Of a stretch of 64,000 nt of DNA, positions 17,019-25,014 are shown piece after piece. The stretch covers positions 1 through 64,000 of the forward strand of contig CAVOHC010000011.1 of assembly GCA_963695645.1 (NCBI GenBank), given 5' to 3'. The notes under the pieces are model-generated. The model made no database searches and was not told the DNA's origin. It saw only the letters and a list, made by a program, of their open reading frames with translations. The stretch is from DATBGO01 sp963695645 (GTDB lineage: Bacteria; Actinomycetota; Actinomycetes; Streptosporangiales; Streptosporangiaceae). Every line of letters begins with the position of its first letter. The first letter of the stretch is position 1. The position numbers and the translations under genes were made by a program.

Positions 17019-17660
17019 ATGCAAACGCTGGTAGCCGATCACCCGCTCATCGCGCACAAGCTCACCGCGCTGCGCGATATCCGGACCGAAACGCCGACTT
17101 TCCGCAGCCTCACCGACGAACTGGTGACCCTGCTCGCCTACGAGGCGACCCGCGACATGCGGGTCGAGCAGATCTCGGTGCAGACCCCCATCGGGACTGC
17201 TGAGGGCGTCAAGCTGGGCACGCCGGTCCCGCTGGTCGTTCCCGTGCTCCGCGCGGGCATCGGGATGCTCGACGGCATGGCGCGCCTGCTGCCCAGGGCC
17301 GATGTCGGCTTCGTCGGGCTGGCCCGCGACGAGCAGACGCTCGTGGCCTCGACGTACGCGGCGAGGCTGCCCGGCAGCCTGACCGATCGGGAGGCGTTCG
17401 TGCTCGACCCGATGCTGGCGACGGGCGGCACGCTGGAGACCGTGATCACCATGCTCGTCTCGCGCGGCGCGGCCGCGGTCACGGCCATCTGCCTGCTGGC
17501 CTCGCCGGAGGGCGTGGCCCGGCTGGCGGCGGCGTTTCCCGAGGACCTGCCGGCGCCGGTGCGGGTGGTCACCGCCGGGATGGATCACTCGCTGAACGAC
17601 CGCGGCTACATCGTGCCCGGCCTCGGCGACGCCGGCGACCGGCTGTTCGGCGTGATCTGA
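17019..17660 (+). CDS. upp: Uracil phosphoribosyltransferase
   Basis: A 213-residue enzyme of normal family length that makes UMP from uracil and PRPP in pyrimidine salvage. The PRPP-binding loop LDPMLATGGTLE, the LRAGIGMLDG element and the C-terminal DHSLNDRGYIVPGLGDAGDR uracil-binding segment are all present. It starts at ATG 17019 and is followed after 16 bases by leuS on the same strand. It complements the nucleoside salvage cluster at 41-49 kb. Confidence 0.97.
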   Translation: MQTLVADHPLIAHKLTALRDIRTETPTFRSLTDELVTLLAYEATRDMRVEQISVQTPIGTAEGVKLGTPVPLVVPVLRAGIGMLDGMARLLPRADVGFVGLARDEQTLVASTYAARLPGSLTDREAFVLDPMLATGGTLETVITMLVSRGAAAVTAICLLASPEGVARLAAAFPEDLPAPVRVVTAGMDHSLNDRGYIVPGLGDAGDRLFGVI

Positions 17661-17676
17661 GCGCAGGCCGGCTGAC

Positions 17677-20583
17677 ATGAGCCAGAGCGAGCCGCCGCGG
17701 ATCAGCGGCGGCATGGCCAGCCCGGACGACCGGCAGCTACCCACCGGCGGCATGGCCAGCCCGGACGACCGGCAGCCGCCATTCCGCTACAACGCCCGGC
17801 TGGCCGGCGAGATCGAGTCACGGTGGCAGGACTGGTGGGCGGCCAACGGCACCTTCGAGTCGCCCAACCCGGCCGGGCCGCTGTCCGCGGGCTTCGGGCA
17901 GCAGGCGGGCCGCCGGAAGTTCTACATCCTCGACATGTTCCCCTACCCGAGCGGCACCGGGCTGCATGTCGGTCACCCGCTCGGCTACACCGCCACCGAT
18001 GTGTACGCCAGGTACCTGCGGATGACCGGCCACCATGTTCTGCATGCCCTCGGGTATGACGCGTTCGGGCTGCCCGCCGAGCAGTACGCGATCGAGACCG
18101 GTCAGCACCCGCAGGTGACCACGCGGGCCAACATCGACAACATGCGCCGCCAGCTCCGGCGCCTTGGCCTGGGCCACGACCGCCGCCGGGAGATCTCGAC
18201 CGCCGAGCCCGGCTATTACCGGTGGACCCAGTGGATCTTCCTGAAGATATTCAACAGCTGGTGCGACGAGCGGACCGGGCGGGCCCGGCCGATCGAGGAC
18301 CTGGTCGCCGAGTTCGAGAGCGGCCAGCGGGGCACGCCCGATGGCCGCCCATGGAGCGATCTGACCGCACTGGAGCGGCGCGGGCTGATCGACGGCCGCC
18401 GGCTGGCCTACATCGCCGAGGAACTGGTCAACTGGTGCCCCGGGCTCGGCACCGTGCTGGCCAACGAGGAGATCGCCGCGGACGGGCGCAGCGAGGTGGG
18501 CAACTACCCGGTGTTCCGGCGGCCGCTGCGGCAGTGGATGCTGCGGATCACCGCGTTCGCTGACCGGCTGACCGATGACCTGGACCTGGTGGACTGGCCC
18601 GAGTCCCTGAAGCAGCTGCAGCGCAACTGGATCGGCGCCAGCGACGGGGCTTTCATCACGCTGCCGGCCGCGCGGGGCGGCGCCGCGATCGAGGTCTTCA
18701 GCACCCGCCCGGACACGCTGGCCGGCGCGACTTACGTGGTACTGGCACCGGAGCACCCGGCCGTTTCCCAGATCGTCGCGGACGCCTGGCCGGACGGCAC
18801 CCCCGCGGCCTGGACCTACCCGGCGGCCCGGGATGGCTCCGGGCAGTGGTCGCCCCGGCAGGCCGTGGCCGCCTACCGGGAGGCGGCCGGGCGGCTCAGC
18901 GACCGGCAGCGCACCGCCGGGGCCGCCGCCAAGACAGGAGTCTTCACCGGCGCCTACGTCCTCAGGCCGGGCACCGGCGAGCAGATCCCGGTGTTCGTGG
19001 CCGACTATGTGCTGATGGGCCGCGGGACCGGCGCCATCATCGCGGTTCCCGCTCATGACCTGCGGGACCTCGCCTTCGCGCAGCGCTTCGGGCTGGACAT
19101 CAAGATGGCGGTCACCGACGACAGCTACGTGGCTGCGCCCGGGCCCGAGCTGGCCGGGCTGAGCACCGGTGCCGCGATCGCCGCGGCTATCGCCTGGCTG
19201 GCGCAGACCGGCACCGGCCAGGCCCGGTCGTACCGGCTGCGCGACTGGCTGTTCTCCCGGCAGCGCTACTGGGGCGAGCCGTTCCCCATCGTGTATGACT
19301 CCGCCGGCCTGCCGGTGGCGCTGCCCGAGGACGCGCTGCCGGTGCGGCTCCCCGAGATAACCGACTTCCGGCCCGAGCCGACGGATGACGAGACCAGCGA
19401 GCCGGTGCCCCCGCTGGCCAGGGCAACCCAATGGGCGACCGTCGAGCTCGACCTTGGTGACGGCCCGATGTCTTACCGGCGCGAGCTCAACACCATGCCG
19501 CAGTGGGCCGGTTCCTGCTGGTATTACCTGCGTTACCTGGACCCGGCCAATCAGCAGGCGTTTGCCGACCCGGAGGTGGAGCGCTACTGGATGGTGCCCG
19601 AGGATGCCACCCGGGACGGCGAAGGCGGCGTGGACCTGTACGTCGGCGGGGCGGAGAACGCAGTACTGCACCTGCTGTACGCGAGGTTCTGGCACAAGGT
19701 GCTGTACGACCTGGGATATGTATCCACCACGGAGCCGTTCCGGCGGCTCCGTAACCAGGGCTACATCCTGGCCGACGCCTTCACCGACGGACGCGGCAGG
19801 TATGTGCCGGCCGCCGAGGTCACCGAAGCCGCCGATGGCTCGCCCAGCCACCGGGGCAGGACGGTGACGCGCCGGGCCGCCAAGATGGGCAAGAGCATGA
19901 AGAACGGCATCAGCCCCGACGAGATATACGAGCGGTACGGCGCGGACACGCTGCGGCTGTACGAGATGGCCATGGGGCCGCTGGACACCGGCCGGCCCTG
20001 GCAGACCAGCGGCATCGCCGGCGTGCACCGGTTCCTGCAGCGGCTGTGGCGGAGCCTGATCGACGAGCAGACCGGGCAGGTCCGCGTCAGCGACCGGCCG
20101 CTCGATGCCGACACGCTCCGGCGCCTGCACCAGACAATCATGACCGTCCGCGACGACTTCGGCGGCCTGCGTTTCAACACCGCCATCGCCCGCCTGATGG
20201 AACTGGCCAGTCACGCCGCCAAGGTATCGGCGAAGGACGCGGCGCTGCCCCGGGCGCTTGCCGAGCCGCTGGTGCTGATGGTGGCGCCGCTAGCCCCGCA
20301 CATCGCCGAGGAACTGTGGCACCGCATCGGGCACGCGGGGTCATTGGCCTTCACGGCGTTCCCCGACGCAGATGCCGGCCTGGCCGCCGACCAGATCGTC
20401 AGCCTGCCCGTCCAGATCAACGGGAAGACCCGCTTCACCATCAACGTGCCCGCCGGCGCAGTCCACGAGGAGATCGAGCAGCTGCTCACCGGGCACCGGG
20501 ACTTCGCGCTGCAGACCGCGGGCCTGGCCGTGCACCGCATCGTCATCGTTCCCGGCCGGATCGCCAGCGTGGTGGCGCGCTAG
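17677..20583 (+). CDS. leuS: Leucyl-tRNA synthetase
   Basis: A 968-residue class I synthetase that charges tRNA-Leu. The HIGH-type motif reads LHVGHPLG after PYPSGTG, the KMSKS loop reads KMGKS (KMGKSMKNGISPDEIYERYG), and the editing (CP1) domain has STRPDTLAGATYVVLAPEH. The actinobacterial C-terminal domain ends AVHRIVIVPGRIASVVA. The N-terminus carries a 13-residue direct duplication (GGMASPDDRQ...) encoded by copies at 17707-17736 and 17746-17775; each copy has an in-frame ATG, so the true start could be later than 17677. Confidence 0.97.
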   Translation: MSQSEPPRISGGMASPDDRQLPTGGMASPDDRQPPFRYNARLAGEIESRWQDWWAANGTFESPNPAGPLSAGFGQQAGRRKFYILDMFPYPSGTGLHVGHPLGYTATDVYARYLRMTGHHVLHALGYDAFGLPAEQYAIETGQHPQVTTRANIDNMRRQLRRLGLGHDRRREISTAEPGYYRWTQWIFLKIFNSWCDERTGRARPIEDLVAEFESGQRGTPDGRPWSDLTALERRGLIDGRRLAYIAEELVNWCPGLGTVLANEEIAADGRSEVGNYPVFRRPLRQWMLRITAFADRLTDDLDLVDWPESLKQLQRNWIGASDGAFITLPAARGGAAIEVFSTRPDTLAGATYVVLAPEHPAVSQIVADAWPDGTPAAWTYPAARDGSGQWSPRQAVAAYREAAGRLSDRQRTAGAAAKTGVFTGAYVLRPGTGEQIPVFVADYVLMGRGTGAIIAVPAHDLRDLAFAQRFGLDIKMAVTDDSYVAAPGPELAGLSTGAAIAAAIAWLAQTGTGQARSYRLRDWLFSRQRYWGEPFPIVYDSAGLPVALPEDALPVRLPEITDFRPEPTDDETSEPVPPLARATQWATVELDLGDGPMSYRRELNTMPQWAGSCWYYLRYLDPANQQAFADPEVERYWMVPEDATRDGEGGVDLYVGGAENAVLHLLYARFWHKVLYDLGYVSTTEPFRRLRNQGYILADAFTDGRGRYVPAAEVTEAADGSPSHRGRTVTRRAAKMGKSMKNGISPDEIYERYGADTLRLYEMAMGPLDTGRPWQTSGIAGVHRFLQRLWRSLIDEQTGQVRVSDRPLDADTLRRLHQTIMTVRDDFGGLRFNTAIARLMELASHAAKVSAKDAALPRALAEPLVLMVAPLAPHIAEELWHRIGHAGSLAFTAFPDADAGLAADQIVSLPVQINGKTRFTINVPAGAVHEEIEQLLTGHRDFALQTAGLAVHRIVIVPGRIASVVAR

Positions 20584-20765
20584 CGGGCCGGATGCCGGCG
20601 CGGTCTCGGTCAATCTAGGCATCGCATCGGCGGCGCACGCCAGCAGGCCCGGTGGACACCGGCGACCCGCCGCCCGGTCCGCCTGGGTCACGGGGCCAGG
20701 TCATCAATTGCGAGGGTGGCTTCCGGCGCTAAGGCGTTCGCATCCCGGGGCGCGGGCGTGCCGGG

Positions 20766-21587
20766 TCAGCCGGACGTGATGGGCTCCTGTAGCTCGGTGA
20801 CCCACTGGTCTTGGTCGTCGGGGCATTCGAGATACAGCTCGCGGGGATATCCGGTGGAGCGGTAGCCGTTGGCGTCTATCCACCGGGCCAGCGTCTGGAT
20901 GGTGGCCATGACGTTGTCCATGGACCCGCGATGCACGATCGTTGCCGCTTGCTCGATCTCGGGCAGGTCCGCGATCTGGAAGCCGTGGCCGCCGCCGGGG
21001 TCGGCGCTGACCGGCAGGGTGGCGTGGACGAGCACCCCGTCACCGCTTGGGGCGTCCTGGTAATAGGCGATCGCCGGGCCGGCCGGGGCCAGCCCGGCCC
21101 GGCCGAGCCGACCGCCCAGCTCTGCATACAACGGCTGGATGACCGGAGTGATGAACGCAGGCTCAAGGCTCGCCGCGGTCGCTGTGAGCTCCGCGACCCG
21201 GACTGCCGGGATCCGCTTGACCTGGATGTCGTCGGCTGGCATGGCGCCCTCCATCTCGATAATCCGGAGCCTCGCCTCGACCTGCGCCAGCCGGGATGTG
21301 TCGGCAGCGATCTGGGATTGCAGATCGGCGTGGCGCAGCCGGAGCATCCCGCGAAGCTGTTCGGCACTGACTTGCTGATCCAGCATTGCGCGCACCTGTT
21401 CGAGGGTGAAGCCGAGGTCTTTCAGCGCGATGATGCGGTTGAGCCGCGCGAGCTGGCCGGCCTCATAGAACCGGTAGCTGCTGGCCGGGTCGACCCTGGC
21501 CGGGCGGAGCAGCCCGGTCGCGTCGTAATGGCGCAGCATCCGGACTGACACCTGGCCGTGCCTGGCGAAGTCTCCGATGGTGAACAT
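20766..21587 (-). CDS. MerR-family regulator with GyrI-like effector domain
   Basis: A 273-residue regulator. The start MFTIGDFARHGQVSVRMLRHYDAT is supported by GGAGG five bases upstream. Winged helix-turn-helix at 1-70, a coiled-coil dimerisation helix at about 75-115, and a C-terminal GyrI-like/effector-binding domain at about 118-270 that probably binds small hydrophobic compounds. Such proteins bend promoters with an unusually long spacer and often control their own gene. The perfect dyad at 21607-21623 lies 20 bases before its start codon. Confidence 0.93.
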   Translation of the reverse strand: MFTIGDFARHGQVSVRMLRHYDATGLLRPARVDPASSYRFYEAGQLARLNRIIALKDLGFTLEQVRAMLDQQVSAEQLRGMLRLRHADLQSQIAADTSRLAQVEARLRIIEMEGAMPADDIQVKRIPAVRVAELTATAASLEPAFITPVIQPLYAELGGRLGRAGLAPAGPAIAYYQDAPSGDGVLVHATLPVSADPGGGHGFQIADLPEIEQAATIVHRGSMDNVMATIQTLARWIDANGYRSTGYPRELYLECPDDQDQWVTELQEPITSG

Positions 21588-21606
21588 GACGCCTCCAACC
21601 CGACAG

Positions 21607-21623
21607 CCTGACACGGTGTCAGG
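21607..21623. promoter_or_regulatory. Candidate MerR operator
   Basis: Perfect palindrome CCTGACACGGTGTCAGG with 8-base arms around one base. On the minus strand TTGACC abuts it (21623-21628), which would place the dyad within the promoter spacer, the usual MerR/TipA arrangement for autoregulation. Confidence 0.6.
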
Positions 21624-21710
21624 GTCAAGACGGTGCCCGCAGCTCCCGCAGATATACGCCCAGTCTGCATTCGCTCGGGGGCGGGATCCCACCGCGGCCG
21701 TCTCGCCGGC

Positions 21711-22508
21711 TCAGGCTTCGTTACGGACCCGCTCGGCCAGGAAGTCTTCCCAGGTCCGGTGGCCCACTGCTCGTTCCGGAGCCAGATTCGCCCCAGCCCG
21801 GACCGCGCGGGCAGCCTGTCCCGGAAGCCGGACCGTTACCATCAGCCGGTGCTTGCCGCGAGCCCGCAGGTATCCGCGGAGCAGATCGGCCATGCTGTAC
21901 ACCCGCGGGCCGGCTATGTCGGGCACCAGCCCGGCCGGCGTGCCGAGCGCCAGTTCCACGAGCCGGCTCGCCACCTCGCCGGTGTCGACCGGCTGGAACC
22001 GGGTTCCGGCCGCGACCGGCATTACCGGCAGCTTCGTCATCTGCTGCGCCACCATCAGGAACAGGTCATAGAACTGGGCGGCTCGCAGCGTCGTCCACGG
22101 CAGGCCGGAGCCGGCCACGGCCCGCTCCGCGGCCAGCTTGGACCCGAAGTAGCCGAACATCGCGCGGTCGATGCCGCTGACGATCGGGATGCGGTCGGCT
22201 CCGACGACCGAGATGTACGCCAGGTGCCGCACTCCCCCGGCCTGAGACGCTGCCCGTACCAGGTTCCGCGTCTTATCCTCGTCGCCCTTGCTGCTGCCCG
22301 CGCAGTGCACGATGATGTCTGCCCCCTTCACCGCAGCCCCGATTCCCTCGCCCGTGGCCAGGTCACCGGTCACGTACTCGATATCGTCCGCGGCCTCGCG
22401 GGTGCTCCGGCTGAGCACCAGTACCTTGCAGTCGGCGGCCCGCAGGCGCGGGACGACGAGCCGCCCGAGCGTGCCCGTGCCGCCAGTGACCAGAATGCGT
22501 GACGTCAT
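21711..22508 (-). CDS. NAD(P)-binding NmrA/SDR-like protein
   Basis: A 265-residue atypical short-chain dehydrogenase. It starts MTSRILVTGGTGTLGRLVV with the dinucleotide-binding GGTGTLG loop at 9-15; GDLATGEG, IVHCAGSS and ISVVGADR follow the pattern of NmrA-like epimerase/reductase proteins. AGGAGGAG precedes the ATG. It is divergent from an ECF41 sigma gene. ECF41 factors are characteristically linked to carboxymuconolactone decarboxylases, oxidoreductases or epimerases, so this gene is the probable partner and target. Confidence 0.88.
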   Translation of the reverse strand: MTSRILVTGGTGTLGRLVVPRLRAADCKVLVLSRSTREAADDIEYVTGDLATGEGIGAAVKGADIIVHCAGSSKGDEDKTRNLVRAASQAGGVRHLAYISVVGADRIPIVSGIDRAMFGYFGSKLAAERAVAGSGLPWTTLRAAQFYDLFLMVAQQMTKLPVMPVAAGTRFQPVDTGEVASRLVELALGTPAGLVPDIAGPRVYSMADLLRGYLRARGKHRLMVTVRLPGQAARAVRAGANLAPERAVGHRTWEDFLAERVRNEA

Positions 22509-22705
22509 CGCTCCTCCTAACCGATGATTCTTCCGGCCTTACCGATGAGTCTTCCGGCGAAGGTCCGGTCTGCCTCGCGCGTCATCCCGGAGCCCCCGCC
22601 CTGTCGGGCGGTAATCGCTGTAAAACGTGCTATCGCTCACCTCCTCACTTAGTGCGTGCCCTGCGGCTAGTGCGTCCCCTGCGGCCCGCATGTCACGTCC
22701 GCGGG

Positions 22706-22737
22706 CTGCCGGGTGTCAGTGTGGTGACACCCGGCAG
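22706..22737. promoter_or_regulatory. 13-base perfect inverted repeat before ECF41 gene
   Basis: CTGCCGGGTGTCA (22706-22718) and its exact complement (22725-22737) flank the 6-base loop GTGTGG, ending 16 bases before the sigma-factor ATG. Each arm contains TGTCA, the core of the ECF41 -35 element, and a further TGTCACG lies at 22691-22697. It could be an operator, an overlapping promoter pair, or an mRNA hairpin near the ribosome site. Confidence 0.55.
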
Positions 22738-22753
22738 CGAAGGAATGTGACAG

Positions 22754-23707
22754 ATGGCTGACAGCGACTGGCTCGCAGCCGCCTTCCGTGAGCACCGCGA
22801 TCACCTTCGGGCGGTGGCCTACCGCCTGCTTGGGTCGATGACCGACGCCGACGATGCGGTCCAGGACACCTGGCTGCGGCTGACGGGGGCGGATACCAGC
22901 GAGGTGCAGAATCTCGGCGGCTGGCTGACGACAGTCGTCGCGCGGACTTCCCTCAACATTCTCCGGTCGCGCCGGTACCGGCACGAGGAACCGGTCGGTG
23001 ATACCTGGCCGGGTGCCGCGGAGGTGGCGGCCAGGGCCGGAACGGCGGCCGGACCCGGCATGGCTGGCACGGCCGGCCGGGCCGGCGATCCGGAGGCCGA
23101 GGCCGTGCTCGCGGACTCGGTCGGCCTCGCCCTGCTGGTCGTGCTCGACACGCTGACGCCGGCCGAGCGGCTCGCGTTCGTCCTGCACGACTTGTTCGCT
23201 ATGCCGTTCACCGAGGTGGCAGCCGTGCTCGGGCGCTCGACGGACGCGACGCGGCAGCTCGCGAGCCGGGCCAGGCGCCGGGTACGCGGAGCGCCCAGCC
23301 CGGATCGCGCCGCCGACCTCGCCCGCCAGCGGGAGGTGGCCTCCGCGTTCCTCGCCGCATCTCGCGGCGGCGACCTCTCGGCCCTCGTCGCGCTGCTGGA
23401 CTCCGACGTCACCCTGACGGCCGATGCCGCCGCCGCCCCGTCCGGCAAGCCGGTGCTGCTCCGGGGCGCGGACATGGTCGCCAGGGGGGCGCTCGCGTCC
23501 TCCAGCCGGGCCGGGCATTCCCGGCTGGCCCTGGTGGACGAGTCCGTGGGCATCGTATTCGCGCCGGCCGGCCGGCTGCAGGTCGTACTTGCCCTGACGG
23601 TCAGCGCCGCGCGCCGGATCACCGCCATCGAGGTGATAGCCGATCCCGACCGGCTGCGACGGCTGCGGCTGACAGTGCTGCCGGGGCTAAACATGCTGCC
23701 GGACTAG
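22754..23707 (+). CDS. sigJ: ECF41-group sigma factor (SigJ-like)
   Basis: A 317-residue sigma factor. Region 2 includes YRLLGSMTDADDAVQDTWLRL and region 4 PFTEVAAVLGRSTDATRQLA. Residues beyond about 190 form a SnoaL-like C-terminal domain (DGxD-type ASAFLAASRGGDLSALVALLDSDV) that in ECF41 factors tunes activity in place of an anti-sigma factor. The symbol follows mycobacterial SigJ, which has this architecture. It is divergent from the NmrA-like partner gene, a standard ECF41 layout. Confidence 0.93.
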   Translation: MADSDWLAAAFREHRDHLRAVAYRLLGSMTDADDAVQDTWLRLTGADTSEVQNLGGWLTTVVARTSLNILRSRRYRHEEPVGDTWPGAAEVAARAGTAAGPGMAGTAGRAGDPEAEAVLADSVGLALLVVLDTLTPAERLAFVLHDLFAMPFTEVAAVLGRSTDATRQLASRARRRVRGAPSPDRAADLARQREVASAFLAASRGGDLSALVALLDSDVTLTADAAAAPSGKPVLLRGADMVARGALASSSRAGHSRLALVDESVGIVFAPAGRLQVVLALTVSAARRITAIEVIADPDRLRRLRLTVLPGLNMLPD

Positions 23708-23720
23708 CACGACTCCGCCC

Positions 23721-23849
23721 CCTATCTCGGGTGCAGCAAGGCACGACGTCGGGAAAAGACTGGCCAGCGATGCCATCGGCCTATTGCGTCAGCAGGACTT
23801 GGTCGTAACGGTCAAGGGCCGAGGTTCGTACGTCAATCCGCCGAGCTAG
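23721..23849 (+). pseudogene. Remnant of a GntR-type winged-helix domain
   Basis: In the frame ending at TAG 23847-23849 the translation reads RLASDAIGLLRQQDLVV followed by TVKGRGSYVNPPS. This matches the end of a GntR DNA-binding domain (recognition helix, then the LV-V-GRG-YV wing). No start codon with a ribosome site precedes it, and the first helices are absent. It overlaps the stop of the convergent ALDH gene by four bases. Probably the tail of a deleted regulator. Confidence 0.55.
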
Positions 23850-24874
23850 ATGCCGACCGGGTGCCAGACCGTCTTGGTCTCAAGGAACGCCAGCAGCCTC
23901 CGCAGCCCGGGCGGCGCGGCCCAGTCCTCGTCGGCCGCGAACACCCGCTTCACGTTGCCCGCGGCGAGCCGCTCGAGGTCGGCCCGCCCGGACCCGGCCA
24001 CGCCCGACAGGTCGATCGCGTTGACATCCATGTGCCCGGCGAGCACCGGGGCCAGTTCCGCGGTCCGGCCGGTCAGCATGTTGACTACCCCGGGCGGAAC
24101 GTCGGAGGTGGCGAGCACCTCGGTGAGCGTCACCGCGGGAAGCGGCCGGTCCTCGCTGGCCACGACCACTGCGGTATTGCCGGTCGCGATGACCGGCGCG
24201 ACCACGCTGACCAGGCCGAGCAGGCTGGAATCGGCGGGGGCGACGACGGCGACCACGCCCGTCGGCTCGGGCGTGCTGAAGTTGAAGTAAGGGCCGGCCA
24301 CCGGGTTGGCGGCGCCGGCCACCTGCGCGACCTTGTCCGGCCAGCCGGCGTACCAGACCCAGCGGTCGATCGCCCGCGCCACCTGGTCGTCCGCGGCCTG
24401 AAGGTCAAGACCTTCGCTATTAACGATTTCCGCCGCGAACTGCGTCCTGCGACCTTCGAGCAACTCCGCCACGCGGTACATGACCTGGCCCCGGTTGTAT
24501 GCCGTCGCTCCCGACCAGCCGCCGACCGCGGCCCGGGCCGCGACCACGGCGTCCCGCGCATCCTTGCGCGACGCCCGGGCCGCATGGGCGAGCAGGCTAC
24601 CGCCGGGATCGGTCACCGGGTAGGAACGGCCCGACTCGGACCGGGGGAACGCCCCGCCGATGAACAGCTTGTAGGTCTTGCGGACGCCGAGCCGGCGACC
24701 GTCGCCGTCGGCCCCCGGCGCCCGCTTGCCGTCCACAGTGGTCCCGGCCGGCTTCGCTTCGGCGACGCTCGTGGCCGGTCCAGTTTCCGGGGCTGTCCTG
24801 ACCTGTCCCGCCGCCGCTGTCATCGCAGCCGTCCCGGCCGGTTCCGCTGCCGCAGCCGCCCTGGCCGCTGCCAC
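23846..24874 (-). CDS. ALDH-like protein lacking the catalytic domain
   Basis: A 342-residue protein beginning at GTG 24874. Residues 1-65 are an Ala/Pro/Gly-rich extension. From about 69 (KLFIGGAFPRSES) it follows an aldehyde dehydrogenase NAD-binding domain (GVVAVVAPADSSLLGLVSVV, then PPGVVNMLTGRT), but it stops before the part that holds the active-site Cys, and the usual LELGG glutamate is replaced by IDLSGVAG. Shortened ALDH partners next to a full ALDH occur in actinomycetes; a structural or regulatory role is possible. It follows the full-length ALDH by 140 bases. Confidence 0.8.
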   Translation of the reverse strand: MAAARAAAAAEPAGTAAMTAAAGQVRTAPETGPATSVAEAKPAGTTVDGKRAPGADGDGRRLGVRKTYKLFIGGAFPRSESGRSYPVTDPGGSLLAHAARASRKDARDAVVAARAAVGGWSGATAYNRGQVMYRVAELLEGRRTQFAAEIVNSEGLDLQAADDQVARAIDRWVWYAGWPDKVAQVAGAANPVAGPYFNFSTPEPTGVVAVVAPADSSLLGLVSVVAPVIATGNTAVVVASEDRPLPAVTLTEVLATSDVPPGVVNMLTGRTAELAPVLAGHMDVNAIDLSGVAGSGRADLERLAAGNVKRVFAADEDWAAPPGLRRLLAFLETKTVWHPVGI

Positions 24875-25014
24875 CGCGGACGACCGAGCCGGTTTCGCCG
24901 CCGGTGCCTTCCTGGCCGGTGCCTTCCTAGCCCGGTGTCACGGCGCCTTGCTGAGCGGCGCGTTTCGCTGATTTCGCAGCCGGCTCCCCCGCGGAGCGCT
25001 TCGCGCCGTCGCGG

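Noticed and set aside
17818..20214. A 798-residue open frame antisense to leuS
   Set aside because: A shadow of high-GC coding: the leuS frame has every synthetase motif and the antisense frame has none.
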